DNA of 64,000 bases, taken from Melitaea cinxia. Taxonomy: Eukaryota; Arthropoda; Insecta; Lepidoptera; Nymphalidae. The notes below the pieces were generated by a model. It was not told the origin of the DNA. It did no database searches and was given only the letters and a program-made list of their open reading frames with translations. Below are positions 1 to 11,999 of this stretch, piece by piece (the first letter of the stretch is position 1; every line of letters begins with the position of its first letter). A program made the position numbers and the translations under genes. Location: positions 11,484,001 through 11,548,000 of the forward strand of contig NC_059415.1 in NCBI RefSeq assembly GCF_905220565.1, given 5' to 3'.

Positions 1-46
1 CGCAGCACACGGCACAAGCACCATTACACCAGAGCGGTCGTCATAA
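1..46 (-). repeat. SINE family B head fragment
   Basis: The reverse complement matches the tRNA-like head of the copy at 7462-7800 (control region reading GGTGTAATGGTGC). It is cut by the window edge, so length and state are unknown. Confidence 0.6.
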
Positions 47-171
47 TTTGCTAATTCAAATAAAAATAAAGCCTTAATCTCTATTCACAGCGTCAGTTTT
101 CAACGATTCGTGCTCAGAGTTTTTTAAGTTGATAGTTGTGATTTTGCTTTCGTGTTCTTCTGTTTGTGCTA

Positions 172-396
172 GTGCTGTGTGGCTACGGCACTAAAGAATT
201 TAGCCACCCCCTCTCTTCCCGTGGGTGTCGTAAGAGGCGACTAAGGGATAATAAGGTTCCACAACCATCTTGGAACTTAAGAAGCCGACCGCTGGCGGGA
301 TAACCATCCAACTGCTGGCTTTGAAATACACAGGCCGAAGACGGGCAGCAGCGTCTTCGGTGCGACAAAGCCAGTACTGCGGTCACCAACCCGTTT
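172..396 (-). repeat. Interspersed repeat family A, copy 1 (truncated)
   Basis: Starts at the family A 5' end (CTGTGTGGCTACGGCAC) and runs to the GGTCACCAACCCG block, where it stops; the tail with the GGCCTATGTCCAGCAG motif is missing. The open frame on the minus strand here recurs in every copy of the repeat and is not a gene. Confidence 0.8.
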
Positions 397-960
397 TTTG
401 AATACTACAATATACATATATACATACTCGTATAACGATTTGGTACTAAATTTATTTTAAAAAAATAATCGAATTTCGACTTTGACTTACACAATAAACA
501 AAAGCTATATACAATGTACACATTAGCCAAATTAATAATATTAATAACCATTTAAAAATGATTCAATATAATGTTATTAATAGAAAAAGCGATGCAGGAC
601 GGAATGTGTATGACCACAGTAAAAGAGTAACGAAAGTATTAATATAATAACACAATTAAGAAAAGTTTAGGAGTATTTTTTTGATGCAATATTAGAGAAA
701 AACTGAAAAAGTAAATAGTTTCGTTACCGATACAAAAGTTAAAAGTTTGCCTTTGTTACATACAAAGTTAAACGGAATCGAGTTAATTTCGCGGTCAATT
801 TGTTTTAGCAATTCTTTTTCCTTGTCATAATTCCTTCGGTGTGTATTATAAATTTTTAAAATTTTAAATGTATGAAAACTTTTGTACGTTTTTTTATAGT
901 ATTTGTTTAATTTTTCTCTTTAGAAACAATTATATACAATATCATGCTCTCTAATATTTA
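397..960. other. AT-rich stretch, no feature seen
   Basis: No open frame, repeat family or RNA-like fold that I can recognise. Confidence 0.5.
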
Positions 961-1110
961 CGCGAATTTCACTCATTATAATGAAACAACACAGGGTCAC
1001 GGGAGGCTCTCTCCTCCTCCGTGACCATGGTTGCTGTAAAGTATCCGAAACGTCGGGAATGTAAAAAACCTAATAAACCGTGATAAAAACCGAAAAAGTT
1101 GTATCATTAT
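961..1110. repeat. Hairpin-type dispersed repeat G, copy 1
   Basis: Shares with 28240-28390 the block around GTGACCATGGTTGCTGTAAA and terminal sequence resembling TCATTATAATGA. The GTCACGGGAG...CCGTGAC part can fold on itself. The family class is not determined. Confidence 0.6.
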
Positions 1111-1309
1111 ATATCATTCTTTATGAATCGATATTTTGACTAATAGACCAGCGCTTTTAGTTTTTGAAACCAAAAAATATATAATTAGATATATAGTAAG
1201 ATGAAACCCATTGTAAAAGAAAGAAAATACAACGAAAATGAAAGGAAAAATGAATTACGGGCGATCTGAGGTCCGGAAGTGGTTTAGAGTAAATAATGAA
1301 TATCTACAC

Positions 1310-1545
1310 AATACACACGCGGTCGTCTGTTCCTAAAGTAAGCAACCTAATGCTTGTGTTATAGGTAAGAGCCGACTGGTATATAGCTACATTTTTTTTG
1401 ATAAACATACTTATAAATAACACATATATAAATGTATAAATAAATATTTATATTACACCCAGACTCGGGGTAGGAATCGAACCCACAATCCTCGGAGCAG
1501 AAAGCAGGGTAACTACAAACTGCGCCAACGGGCTAGTCAATAACG
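1310..1545 (-). repeat. tRNA-derived SINE family I, copy 1
   Basis: Read on the minus strand, it has a tRNA-like head (CCGTTGGCGCAGTTTGTAG, then a box B-like GGGTTCGATTCC) followed by GAGTCTGGGTGTAATAT. The body ends near the ACACAAGCATTAGGTTGC block. Related copies lie at 15655-16070 and 40356-40600. Confidence 0.7.
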
Positions 1546-2225
1546 TCCACAAAACGGTTTATCCCGATTTTTGGCTAAACTACAAGTCTTATTGAAAAAA
1601 CTTGAAGAGCCAAGTTGTAGGTACTAAAAAGATCTACAACTTTGTACTACCATTTTTTCACATAACCATAAAATTCATGTGAAAAATCTAAACTAAATTT
1701 AATAACGAATATATTTTAACGACATTATAGGCCAAATCGGTGAGAAGTAGTATTTTTAAAAGTTCTTAGCAAATCTCGTTTAATCATGACTTTATTAAAA
1801 CTAAAATAAATCACTTACTTACTTTTAAGTTTTAAGTAACATAAAACATCTAACTACTTAGATTGATTATAATCAAATTTACATCAAACGAAACTTTGGA
1901 TTTCAGCCAATTGAATTCAATAATCCTCTCAGCTTTAAAGCCTTCGAAATATCATTATAACTAAAAAAAAAATCTTATTAAGAAAAACTCGAACTAATAA
2001 AATTATAAAACAATTTGTCTAAAGCATTTTCGTTAACGACGATGAATCCTTGACGCGTCTGAGAATATGACGGATGCTTAGTGATATTTCGAGATTTAAA
2101 ATGGCAATGGTTCAGGAAACAATTCTGTATGCCCCATCACGAAACAATTTAATCATTGTTATACAATATAAATAATAAAAAATGTTTTTTTCTTTTGGTT
2201 TTAATAAGTGTATCGTGTTATTGGT
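1546..2225. other. No feature seen
   Basis: AT-rich sequence with no coding frame or known repeat recognised. Confidence 0.5.
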
Positions 2226-2545
2226 ACTCACACACTTCAGTCTATCACAGTCCACTGTTGGACATAGGCCTCCACAATTTCGCACCAAAATGGCGTGAAC
2301 TCATGTATGTTGCCCGTAGTCACCTCGCTGGGCAGGTGGCTTGGTGACCGCAGGGCTGGCTTTGTCGCGCCGAAGACGCTGCTGCCCGTCTTCGGTCTGT
2401 GTATTTCAAAGCCAGCAGTTGGATGGTTATCCCGCCATTGGTCGGCTTTATAAGTTCCAAGGTGGTAGTGAAACAGTTTTATCCTTTAGTCGCCTCTTAC
2501 AACACCCACAGGAAGAGAGTGCCGTAACCACACAGCAGTTGACAA
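2226..2545 (+). repeat. Interspersed repeat family A, copy 2
   Basis: Near full-length copy written tail first: CAGTCCACTGTTGGACATAG at the left, the GACCGCAGGGCTGGC core, and the gene-distal end near 2540. It differs from other copies by scattered substitutions. The open frame within it is a repeat shadow. Confidence 0.85.
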
Positions 2546-3440
2546 CGACTAATAGAAAAATAAATGGTTATTTTTTTTTAAGTTTCGATAAAAAAACTAA
2601 ACATTTATACATAATACAAAGCGGGTTAATATAAAAACGTGTCTAATTTTTTTTATTATAATCGGCAAATTATTCGTACGAATAAACTTGTATTAAATGT
2701 TTATTTCTATTTTTTTGTCCGAATAATCAATTATGAATCGAACCCCGAGAGATTATTTTGAAGCCAAACAGTTCTCTGTGTTTGGGTAACATTAGCAATT
2801 GTTCGGCACATCCATTGCTTGGTACTTGGAATACATTACAATCAAATCAGTTATATGCATATTTAAATACGCTTCACTACCTTTTGTTACACAACGTGCT
2901 GTAACATTTAATTAGAGACAATTTAATTTGATAGAATAATATTTCAAAGAGAGACCAAATTATAAGTTAATTGGAGTTGAATCAATGTCCGAGCCCTTTT
3001 CCTAAATGAAGAAAGAGACCTTTCACATTAGGATACTAGATGTTGGATTTATCAATTAAGGATTTGAAATTAAATCTGGATAAACATTCGAGTATGAGCT
3101 TGTTAGCTATATAAATGAAATAAAAAGAAAGTTCCTATATTCTACAACATTTCATTATACGGTGAGGAACTTTAAAAGGACTCAAAAACTCAATAGAAGT
3201 GAACTTATGTAATACCTTTTTAATTTGTCAGGAGTGGAAGCAAAAATATTTCATGACAAAAGTGCAAGCTTAAGTTTTACGAATACTTTTTGACTTTTTT
3301 ACTGAAAGCCATTAATCTGAATGAATGACTTTTTTTGAGAAAAATTCGTATGTCTCACTGAATCCCAAAATGTTGACATTATACAGTAAAATGAAAAAAA
3401 TAAAAATTTAATGCACGATTTTATTTTTGTGCTACCCACG
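2546..3440. other. AT-rich stretch, no feature seen
   Basis: Nothing recognised on either strand over about 900 bases. Confidence 0.5.
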
Positions 3441-3477
3441 TTAAAAAAATTCTAAACATTTTTTTTTGATATAATAT

Positions 3478-3890
3478 CAAAAATCAACCGTTCCAGCGGG
3501 GATCGAACCTGCATCTCCGACTGATTGGCTAGAGCACCGACACGGTCAGTCGGAGATGCAGGTTCGATCTCCGATGTTTAGAATTTCCTAATGTGTGGGT
3601 AGCACAAAAATAAAATCGTTCAAATTAAAAATAGCACGGTGTCGTCTCCTGCCAAAGATTTTTATTGTAATATGAAACTTTGAATAGGGAATACGAACTC
3701 ACTATAGACAGAGCCACAGTCGCTTAGACCGAATATAAAATCATTATATCAAAAATTTCAATCTGGCGAGTACATCGTTCCATAGCTTAATTGGCTAGAG
3801 CACCGACACGGTCAGTCGGAGAAGCAGGTTCGATCCCCGCTGGAACGGTCGATTTTCAATATTATATTAAAAATGTTTAAAATTTTAATG
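3478..3890. repeat. tRNA-like element J, degenerate inverted copy
   Basis: Holds a minus-strand tRNA-like 3' half (3488-3524) that abuts a plus-strand piece starting in the D loop (3524-3573). The roughly 200-base family body follows, and then a second plus-strand tRNA-like unit at 3776-3848. It is a diverged relative of the 50-55 kb array, in inverted arrangement. Confidence 0.8.
3776..3848 (+). pseudogene. tRNA-like unit (family J)
   Basis: The 73-nt sequence pairs in the acceptor stem (CGTTCCA with TGGAACG), D stem and anticodon stem (CCGAC with GTCGG, loop ACGGTCA). The T stem has a mismatch from what looks like CpG decay (GCAGG against CCCGC). Position 33 is C, not U. Confidence 0.7.
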
Positions 3891-4059
3891 CAGTTAAAAA
3901 GGATTTAGTTATTATATGAAACAGTAAAATAGTTAGTTTTAATTAAAATATTCTGAAGTAATTGCCTTAATTTTATATTTACGTTTGGAAGAGTAAGTAA
4001 CGCTAACGACTGTCAGTTCAGACTTATGGTTCATATCAAGCAGAAAAATATACCAAACC

Positions 4060-4299
4060 AACAATAATTGTGTTTTCTCGCAAACAAAAAAAAACCGTCT
4101 TCAATTACATTGACAAGTAATACAACGTACGTAGACGAAAAAAAAAATAACAAACGCACTAGTGATCTCTACAATTTTCAAGAGTTTCCCTCGATTTCTG
4201 TGGGATTTTATCATCAGATCCTGGTTTCCTTATCATGGTACAACGCTTGGGATATCTCTTTTCCAACAAAAAAAGAATTATCAAAATCTAAATATCTAA

Positions 4300-4360
<61 letters not shown>

Positions 4361-4402
4361 CGGTCGAATTGTGTAACCTCCACCATTTTTGAAGTCGGTT
4401 AA
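4060..4402 (+). mobile_element. Inverted-repeat DNA element family D, copy 1
   Basis: Starts with ATTGTGTTTTCTCGCAAAC followed by an imperfect form of AACCGACTTCAA and ends TTTGAAGTCGGTTAAAAAT, so it carries short terminal inverted repeats. The lepidopteran repeat text around ACAACGTACGTAGACGAAAA is present. An (AT)n tract has expanded inside it. Confidence 0.75.
4301..4357. repeat. (AT)n microsatellite
   Basis: An uninterrupted AT dinucleotide run of about 57 bases lies within the family D copy. It explains the poly-Tyr/Ile open frame that can be read here. Confidence 0.95.
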
Positions 4403-5525
4403 AAATGTAGATTATAATTACATTTCAGTCATTATGAATGTCTTTAGTACAACTATGTTATAATGTTCATTTTTATTAGTTTTGTCCTTTTGCTGTTTGA
4501 TATAAACCTTAATTTTTTGACTATATTATATTGTTCAAAATATAATAATATATAATTATAGTTTTTTTTAATGCCTATTTCTCTTCTTATCACTGATTTT
4601 AACGGATTTTGATAATTTGTCAACACATATTGACTTACAAAGTACTTATTAGGCAACGAATAAAAAGTTTTATGTCCCTGCTTGAAATTGCCCTAAGCAA
4701 AGCAAACTAGCGAATGATACATATTATCTCATACAGACAGATATTTGAGATTCTACAAAGGAACTCAATATTCGTTATGTAACGTATCTAGAGACCATCC
4801 TTATAAAGGAAACGGAGTTTAAACAATTCTATAATATCTTAGAATTCCTCCCTTTAGAATATAATCACTTTGTGATTAGAATTATACTAGTATAACAAAT
4901 TTCTCCTTGAATACAAAATGGACTCAATCCAATAAAAATCAAAATTTATTTTTATTGTAAAAAAGTTATTTTAAGTCATGATATTTTATAGTGTGCCGAA
5001 GACACCAGACATTTTAGCGTAATATATAGCCAAATTGCAAAATAGGCACTTTTGGATTTAAGCGGCTATTTTTGGTGCAAAACAACTATTTTTTCAGTTG
5101 CTACCAAATTCGAAGCAAATTTCAACGAAATTCTGAAATTCTATCTTTCAACGAAATTCTGAAATTCTATCGTTATAGTTATAAAAAAAATATAAGTAAA
5201 AAGTTTTTCTGCAAAAGTGTTAGTCTTTGAATAGTCGCCATTTTGTACAAAATATAAGATAAATTGTAATTGTTCGCGCCAAAAGAAAAGTCTTTGTATT
5301 GGAATCCGTTTTTTATTTTAAGGAGAATTTATTAAATATGTACATTTATTGAAAATAATGTTAAATGAAAAAGAACGATGTTAAATTATGTCACTGATAT
5401 GTCAAACAAAATATATTATGAAAAATTAAATGTTTTTAGAAATGAGGTTTCATTATCTCACTAACAGTATTATACGTTATTAATGAACAGGTCCAAGTGG
5501 CCAGTTTGTATACAATCATATGAAA
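4403..5525. other. No gene seen; small direct duplication inside
   Basis: AT-rich, without recognised genes. A 26-bp unit beginning TTTCAACGAAATTC occurs twice in tandem at 5120-5145 and 5146-5171. Confidence 0.6.
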
Positions 5526-5870
5526 ACTAGCTGTGCCCGCGAATTCGTCCGCGGGGACTTAAAAAAAAGATATTGTTCAGTTCGCAGTATAAAAAAAAAC
5601 TTAAAATAAAAGTAGCCTAAGTTCCTTATTACATCAGCTATCTGCCAGTGAAAGCCCCATCAAAATCGGTTCGGCCGTTTTGGAGATTACCCGGAACAAA
5701 CAAACAGGCAAACATACAGACAAGAATAGTAAAAAATGTTATTTTGGCATATGTATCGTGTATACATCCGCATAACATACATATGCATTTAGTAAAAAGC
5801 GATTCTTTTAATATTACAAACACACACTCCAATTTTATTTATTTGTATATCTTATAACATTTTTTGTTGC
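5526..5870 (+). repeat. LINE-like 3' repeat family E, copy 1
   Basis: Begins CTAGCTGTGCCCGCG with the CTTCGTCCGCG-type motif (one base changed), then the block reading CATCAGCTATCTGCCAGTG and the AACAAACAGGCA type tail. Related copies lie at 8.9, 27.1, 39.8, 58.7 and 60.1 kb. The retrotransposon clade is not certain. Confidence 0.7.
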
Positions 5871-5914
5871 TAACGAATTTTTTTAGTTTTAAAAATAAAT
5901 GGTATTGTTCATCA

Positions 5915-6240
5915 TCATCATCATCATTACAGCCTATACAGTCCACTGCTGGACATAGGCCTCCACAAATTCGCGCCAAAAATGCGTGAACTCATGTGTT
6001 TTGCCCATAGTCACCACGCTGGGCAGGCGGGTTGGTGACCGCAGGGCTGGCTTTGTCGCACCAAAGACGCTGCTGCCCGTCTTCGACCTGTGTATTTCAA
6101 AGCCAGCAGTTGGATGGTTATCCCGCCACCGGTCGGCTTTTTAAGTTCCAAGGTGGTAGCTGTGGAACTGTGTTATCCCTTAGTCGCCTCTTACGACACC
6201 CACGGGAAGAGAGGGGGTGGCTAAATTCTTGTGTTGTAGT
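5915..6240 (+). repeat. Interspersed repeat family A, copy 3
   Basis: Full-length copy preceded by a (CAT)n run, with the CAGTCCACTGCTGGACATAG end at the left. It adjoins a family D copy on its right. Confidence 0.85.
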
Positions 6241-6249
6241 GTTAAATGA

Positions 6250-6460
6250 TATTGTTACTTGTACGCAATTGTGTTTGCTCGCAAACGAAAAAAAAAACCG
6301 ACTTCAATTATATCGACAAGCAATGCAACGTAGGTAGACGAAAAAACAGTCAAGTAAATAGGCAATATAACTCACAAAGTACTAGTCAAATGTCGATTAT
6401 ATTTAAATGGGACTGCATGACAAGCACCACCTTTCGATAAAAAAAAAGAATCATCGAAAT
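6250..6460 (+). mobile_element. Family D DNA element, copy 2 (3' truncated)
   Basis: Starts CAATTGTGTTTGCTCGCAAA and the ACCGACTTCAATTA terminus, but runs into a family B SINE before reaching the other terminus. Confidence 0.7.
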
Positions 6461-6461
6461 C

Positions 6462-6690
6462 GGTCCACCGCACTGCTCCAATGCGGGTTGATGAATATAT
6501 TCCCTACCATGAGTAAAGATTGCTATCAGATGTACATGATAACAACCGGGGCCAACAGTTTAACACACAGATTACGGCAAACATCTGTATGGGCAATATA
6601 AAAATTTGTCATGTGCGGGGATCGAACTCGCAACCGCCAGCGGAACAGTCACAAAGCAGTGCTGTGACCGTTCGTTAGTATAATTATTAT
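6462..6690 (-). repeat. tRNA-derived SINE family B, copy 2
   Basis: On the minus strand the tRNA-like head (GGTCACAGCACTG, box B-like GAGTTCGATCCC) lies at the right end. The body block ATGAATATATTCCCTAC lies at the left. Confidence 0.75.
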
Positions 6691-7461
6691 ACCAAATTAA
6701 CTTGAACAAGCGAATATCGTCTTGTCATTTCTATATATATATATGTATATATATCTTGTCTTACAACAATAATGGGCGCAACAAATAAATAATTATCCAA
6801 ATTGGTGGTAGTCATTCGAGAGTTACACGCGTACATACATTTGGAAATCCATTTTTATGTGTCCAGATATAGATACATAATTATCTAGAAAGATAGATAG
6901 ATACAAATATAGATAAGCGCAATTTCGTCATAATATCTAGGTCTCATAAGACAATGAATATTAACGTTTCATTAATCATAAGCAATTATCAAAGTTCATG
7001 TTAATTATACTAATTGTAGTGAACAACGATATTTAACTCGAAATAATTGAAGCGTGTGATACGCCTCAATTAGAGCGCCTAATTTTAATTATTTGATACC
7101 TGACTTAAGCGAACAGCTTCTCAATAATTTTACAAATCTTCAGAAAACAAAGAAGCTCTATTGTCATGGCAGGTGGACTAGAAACGAACTTCACCCATCT
7201 GCTTAATGGATCAAAAATTATTTAATATTTATTTTAGAATATAAGAAAATTAATCGGAAAAGGGTTGACTGAAAAATCTTTACCATCCATCTTTATTTAA
7301 AATTGTACCTACGAATTTAAACTGTAAATTTTATACCTACCATCAGTTTGAATCCTGTAAAAGAAGTCATTAAAATCGGTCTACGCAGTAAAGAGTTCTG
7401 AGAGAACATAAATAAAAAAACACATTCGAATTGAGAATATATTAATTTTTGGAAGTCAAAC
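6691..7461. other. No feature seen
   Basis: AT-rich, with a short (AT)n run near 6730 and a GATA-rich patch near 6890-6915. No gene recognised. Confidence 0.5.
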
Positions 7462-7800
7462 GACCACTCTGGTGTAATGGTGCGTGTACCGTGTCGGCAG
7501 CACCTAAACACCGACGGTCGCGGTTTCGATTCCCGCTCGGATTGGATATTTGTGTTTATACAAATATATATTTCCAGTCTGTTTGTTAGTACTTGTGGGT
7601 CTCCCCATCATTCCTCGGAGAGCACGTTAAGCTGTTCGTCCCGGTGGCTATCATGTACACTTGATAACAATAGTTACTCATAGAATGGAATATATCCGCC
7701 AACCCACACTGGAGCAGCGTGATGTATTAAGCTCTGATTCTTCTCCTACGTGGGGAAAGAGTCCTATGCCCAGCAGTGGGATATTACAAGATGAAGCATA
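7462..7800 (+). repeat. tRNA-derived SINE family B, copy 3 (near full length)
   Basis: The tRNA-like head has GGTGTAATGGTGC and box B-like GGTTTCGATTCCC. The body contains TACTTGTGGGTCTCCCC and GAGAGCACGTTAAGC. The tail reads CCTATGCCCAGCAGTGGGA, a close relative of the RTE LINE tail at 37195-37235. This makes it a good reference copy for the family. Confidence 0.85.
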
Positions 7801-8390
7801 ATAGATTATATTATATTAAAAATAAGATTGTCAAGAAGAAAACAAGAGCAAAAAGTACGATACGTATTTTCAAACATAAATTTTTGTGGAACGTCAAAAA
7901 TTTTCACGCGAAAATATCCTGAAAATTTCGCCCTCGAACATTGCACCGATAAAACTTTATTTTACTGTTTGAGCTTCTAATGAACCGTATTCTTGAAAGG
8001 AAGTTTTTAGCAACAAAATTAATTTGCGAAATCTCTTTAAGAGCAAACATTACTTTGACAATGGAAAAAGGTCGAAGTTCGTAACACCGCTTAATGTTTA
8101 AAAAACTTTTTAAAATGGTAGCATTAAACGCAACAGGATTCTTTTTAAGATTCGGGTATTTCGAAACATTTTTAGGGTTGAAAGGAGTTGTTTAGTATAT
8201 TAACTCTTGCGATGGAGAACACAATATTGAGCGAAATAAGATGTAGTTTTATGGACCGCTTCATTTATGAAGTGATAAATTAGGACACAAAAAGTAACAG
8301 CAATACTCTATAATTCTTATCTTTATCTAAATCATAATGCAATTAAAATATGAACTTAATTGAAATATAAAATAAAATAATAAATATAAC
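7801..8390. other. No feature seen
   Basis: AT-rich unique-looking sequence. Confidence 0.5.
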
Positions 8391-8445
8391 TGTGTTTGCA
8401 GGCAAACGAAGAAAAACCGACTTCAATTATATCGACAAGTAATAA
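8390..8445 (+). mobile_element. Family D terminus fragment
   Basis: Only the first 55 or so bases of the element are present: a GTTTGCAGGCAAAC palindrome-type hairpin, then AACCGACTTCAATTATATCG. Confidence 0.7.
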
Positions 8446-8694
8446 AAATTCAAGTAATAATATTATTTTATTTTTGTTTCCCTTCAACTTGACCCCATAT
8501 GAGCTTAAGTTACATTCAAAAACCACAATGTAAGTAACACTTAACACGTCGAATAAAAAATCAAATAATGAAATACTAATACAAAATATGTTTATGTAAA
8601 ACTAAGTTAAATAATGGCTTAAAAATAAATCCTTTACTTGTCTCGTAATCCACGTAAACGTACATTTACGTTCACTTCATAAAAATGATCTAAG

Positions 8695-8890
8695 TGATAA
8701 TAATAATAATAAATACTCTTTATTGTACACCACAAAGAAACATTACAAAAAAGGTGATATATGCAAAGAAAGATGTACAAAGGCGGTCTTATCGCTAAGA
8801 GCGTTTTCTTCCAGACAACCTTTGGGGACATGACTAAGTCATCAAATAAATAAAATTGGGGTCTCTTTTGTAATATTGAAATAACCGCTT
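8695..8890 (-). repeat. LINE 3' end family K, copy 1
   Basis: On the minus strand it ends with TGTACAATAAAGAGTATTTA and an (ATT)n tail, preceded by the AAGACCGCC block. The same block and AATAAA-type tail occur at 37360-37470 and 60895-61057. Confidence 0.7.
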
Positions 8891-8943
8891 TTTTTACTAA
8901 ACGCATAATAATATAGATATACGGTACATATAACAAAATGAAA

Positions 8944-9205
8944 TTTTTTACAATTTTTGTCTCTCTGTCTGTTTGTTTCTTCCGGCTAATCTCTTAAACG
9001 GCTGGGCCGATTTTTACAGGACCTTCACTGGCAAATAGCTGATGTAATAAGGAGTAACTTAGGCTGATTTTATTATGTCCCGGATGTCCTCCGAATAATG
9101 GCGCAAAAATACTAGAATAAGTAAACTTAGAATTTGAGGCATTTTCCAAAATATATATGTATGGATATACAGATTAGCTTGTGTTACATACAATTCGCGA
9201 AATTT
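8944..9205 (+). repeat. LINE-like repeat family E, copy 2 (partial)
   Basis: Contains the block around TCTTAAACGGCTGGGCCGAT and CAAATAGCTGATGTAATAAG. The CGTCCGCG end is missing. Confidence 0.6.
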
Positions 9206-9792
9206 ATCCTCCTTGTGTAAGTATAATAAATGTAATATGGTATTTTAAATAATAAAAACCTTTAGAACAGCTTCTCTTTTAAGATCACTATAACAGAAGC
9301 AGGAGTTCAACTATCAGAGTTGATTTACGTCAGGTAACTGAAGTCAAGCAAAGCATTACTTTGAAACCCGTTACTTTGAAAACATTGAATTGAAATCCTA
9401 AAAACACTGCTACTTTAAAATAGTCTCTAATGCATATGTAGTACGATCTATTTGTCGCAATAAATCATTTAAAGTTGTTTGCGTTTTGATGACCCATTTC
9501 TGTCGAATATCGAACGATATTTGCGTAGTTACATTATCAAATAGTATGCACGGGCTGAAAGCTTTTCAATTACGCGATCAATTATTATAAGTGATTCCTT
9601 TTATCTTTTTTTTTTTGAATTGATACAGTCATATATGATAGCATCGTAGTATCTTTGTCTGATTTAATTTGTTCGTCCAATTTTTCCCTGCAGAACCTGA
9701 ATTCTCTTAACTGATGGTAACTTCACTTTATCTACAATTAATTTATTCAAATTAACATAATATCAATTTGTAAAATGATAATATATAATCGA
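9206..9792. other. No feature seen
   Basis: No recognised repeat or gene. Confidence 0.5.
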
Positions 9793-10055
9793 GGTAGGGT
9801 ACAACAGGAAATGGCCTGCTCAATTTTGGAGCAGCCTGACTGGGGAAGTACCCGACCTTACAGAAGATCACAGCTATATAATACTGCTTTCAAGCAGTGT
9901 TGTGTTCCTGTTGGTGAGTAAGGCGACCAGAGCTCCTGGGGGGAATCGGGGATAGGTTCGGAAACGCGCTTGCAATGCTTCTGGTGTTGCGGACGTCTAT
10001 AAGCTACGGTAATCGCTTACCCTCAGGTGAGCCGTACGCTTGTTTGTCGACATAG
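9793..10055 (+). repeat. Interspersed repeat family C, copy 1
   Basis: Starts GAGGTAGGGTACAACAGG and ends near CAGGTGAGCCGTACGCTTG. The same order of blocks occurs at 44252, 48670, and inverted at 21876. The TAAGCTACGGTAATCGCTTA core is conserved. It is probably a LINE end or LINE-driven SINE. Confidence 0.8.
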
Positions 10056-10107
10056 TTACATATAAAAAATAAAATTTTCGAGTTATATCTAATAACGCAT
10101 ATTTTCT

Positions 10108-10200
10108 TAACTATTTTTTCGACTACCTACGTTGTATTACTTGTCGATGTAATTGAACTCGTTTTCTTTTTGTTTTTATTTTCGATCAAATACAATTATC
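10108..10200 (-). mobile_element. Family D fragment
   Basis: Holds the CTACCTACGTTGTATTACTT block and a degenerate AAGTCGGTTTT-like terminus (here AACTCGTTTTC). Confidence 0.6.
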
Positions 10201-10434
10201 AGAAACCAAATATGCACCTGCCAGCTAGTGCTATTGGCAGACTGTCACTTTGACTACTGTTTAAAGTACATCGCTTAGTAACAGGATAAATGGGTGTTTG
10301 ATTAAAAATCGAATTAAACTTGTTGGCTACTACATATTTTTTTAAGTTGTTATTTTATCTCAATTTGTTACAAATAAACATATTAATAATAACATAAAAA
10401 TATGATTTCAAATACATATTTATTTGTATTACCT

Positions 10435-11195
10435 AAAAAAATAGGTAAAAAAACTTTTTAATTTAAACGGTTTTATGTTAAACATACATTGCAATGTTTA
10501 AGATAAATGTACTAAAAACAAAAAAATAATAAAATAGATACAGTCGTGGGAATTATAAACATATGCATAGACTAGACTAAAATAATACCGTGGAGCACGT
10601 CAATTGTCTACAATCGTTGATTAAAATGTTTGTTTTGTAATGTTACACTATAATTAGGCAGTTGTTCAACCGACAACGATGGACGTGTGATAAGTAGGGC
10701 TAGAATGTGGAAACAAGCTAGCAAGCTCGATTATAAGCGAGTTTTAGGGTTTCATAGTGGTGAGCGAGTAGTACTTTTATCATATGTTTTGTCGATTAAA
10801 GACAAACTACGAGCAGTGAAACGATTCCTCGCCAGCCAGCAGTGTGAATGTCCAACGATAAACTAGTTGAAACATCTCTTTTATTTACATGGAGTGTATA
10901 ACTATTGGAATTTCCATGAGCAAGAAAATAGTAAGTAATTTCCTCACCGTCTGCGGGCCAACTGCCTATTTTAACGACGAATTAAACGATTCTTCTATCG
11001 CACATTAAGTCGATAATTTGTAGACAATTGACGTGCCCCACGGTTTTATTTTAGTCTAGTCTATGCATATGTTTATAATTCCCACGACTGTATCTATTTT
11101 ATTATTTTTTGGTTTTTAGTACATTTATCTTAAACATTGCAATGTATGTTTAACATAAAACCGTTTAACTTAAAAAGTTTTTTTACCTATTTTTA
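10435..11195. mobile_element. Foldback DNA element with ~178-bp inverted arms
   Basis: The left arm (10435-10612) and right arm (11018-11195) are near-perfect reverse complements, sharing for example TTAAACATTGCAATGTATGT and GACTGTATCTATTTTATTAT in the right arm. The centre, about 405 bases, has no convincing coding frame. This is the form of a non-autonomous terminal-inverted-repeat or foldback element. No clear target duplication was found. Confidence 0.85.
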
Positions 11196-11274
11196 TTTTC
11201 TAGTTTTTAGTTTTTATTTCGCATTCTGTTTAATTCATTTAGTGCTTCATTATTGCAAGGCCCATCTTAAATAT

Positions 11275-11880
11275 TGAGGTTGTATAGTGCACTATATTCT
11301 TCTTGTCAAGCCCTTTTATTTGATACCCATATTGGTGGGATTGATAAAAAATTGTTATCAGACATTTGGTAGCGGCGGCCAGCTTAGATTTCAATTTTGC
11401 ATAGTAAATTGTATTCTACTTGTTGAGACCTTTCATTTGATACCCATGTTGATGGGATTGATAAAACCTAAGTTATCCGCCATTTTGTAGAGGCCGGCAT
11501 CTTGGATTTTAATTTTATATAGTACATTGATTATACTGGTTGAGCACTTTCATTTGATACCCATATTGATGGGATCGATAAAACCTACGTTATCCGCCAT
11601 TTTGTAGCGGCCGCCATCTTGTATTTCAATTTTTTATAGTATATTGTATTCTGCTTGTTGAGCCCTTTCATTTGATACCCATATTGATGGGATTGATAAA
11701 ACCTACGTTATCCGCCATTTTGTAGCGGCCGCCATCTTGGGTTTCAATTTTTTATAGTATATTGTATTCTGCTTGTTGAGCCCTTTCATTTGATACCCAT
11801 ATTGATGGGATTAATAAAACATAAATTATCCGCCATTTTGTAGCGGCGGCCATCTTGAATTTATAATGATAATGAATAAA
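11275..11880. repeat. Tandem repeat, five units of 117-118 bp
   Basis: The anchor TTTGATACCCAT recurs at 11319, 11436, 11553, 11671 and 11789. Each unit also holds a form of TTATCCGCCATTTTGTAGCG and GGCCATCTTG. The right three units are most alike. The array is followed by a LINE-like block (CAGATTAATCGGTTGACAGG) to about 11990. Confidence 0.9.
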
Positions 11881-11999
11881 CATAATTGTATTGTCACCAA
11901 AATCCAAAGTGTATACAAAATTTCAGATTAATCGGTTGACAGGAAGAGGATGAAATTTGAATTACTAAATTTGACCCAAGAATAAAAAATAAAACAAAC

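Noticed and set aside
2341..2634. Recurrent 60-100 residue frame beginning MVTAGLALS, seen at 0.2, 2.3, 6.0, 13.2, 21.4, 42.3 and 60.7 kb
   Set aside because: It is a frame that happens to stay open inside repeat family A. Its starts are TTG codons, it ends at different points, and substitutions show no protein-level constraint.
4068..4358. 96-residue frame ending in poly Tyr-Ile
   Set aside because: Produced by an (AT)n microsatellite inside a DNA-element fragment.
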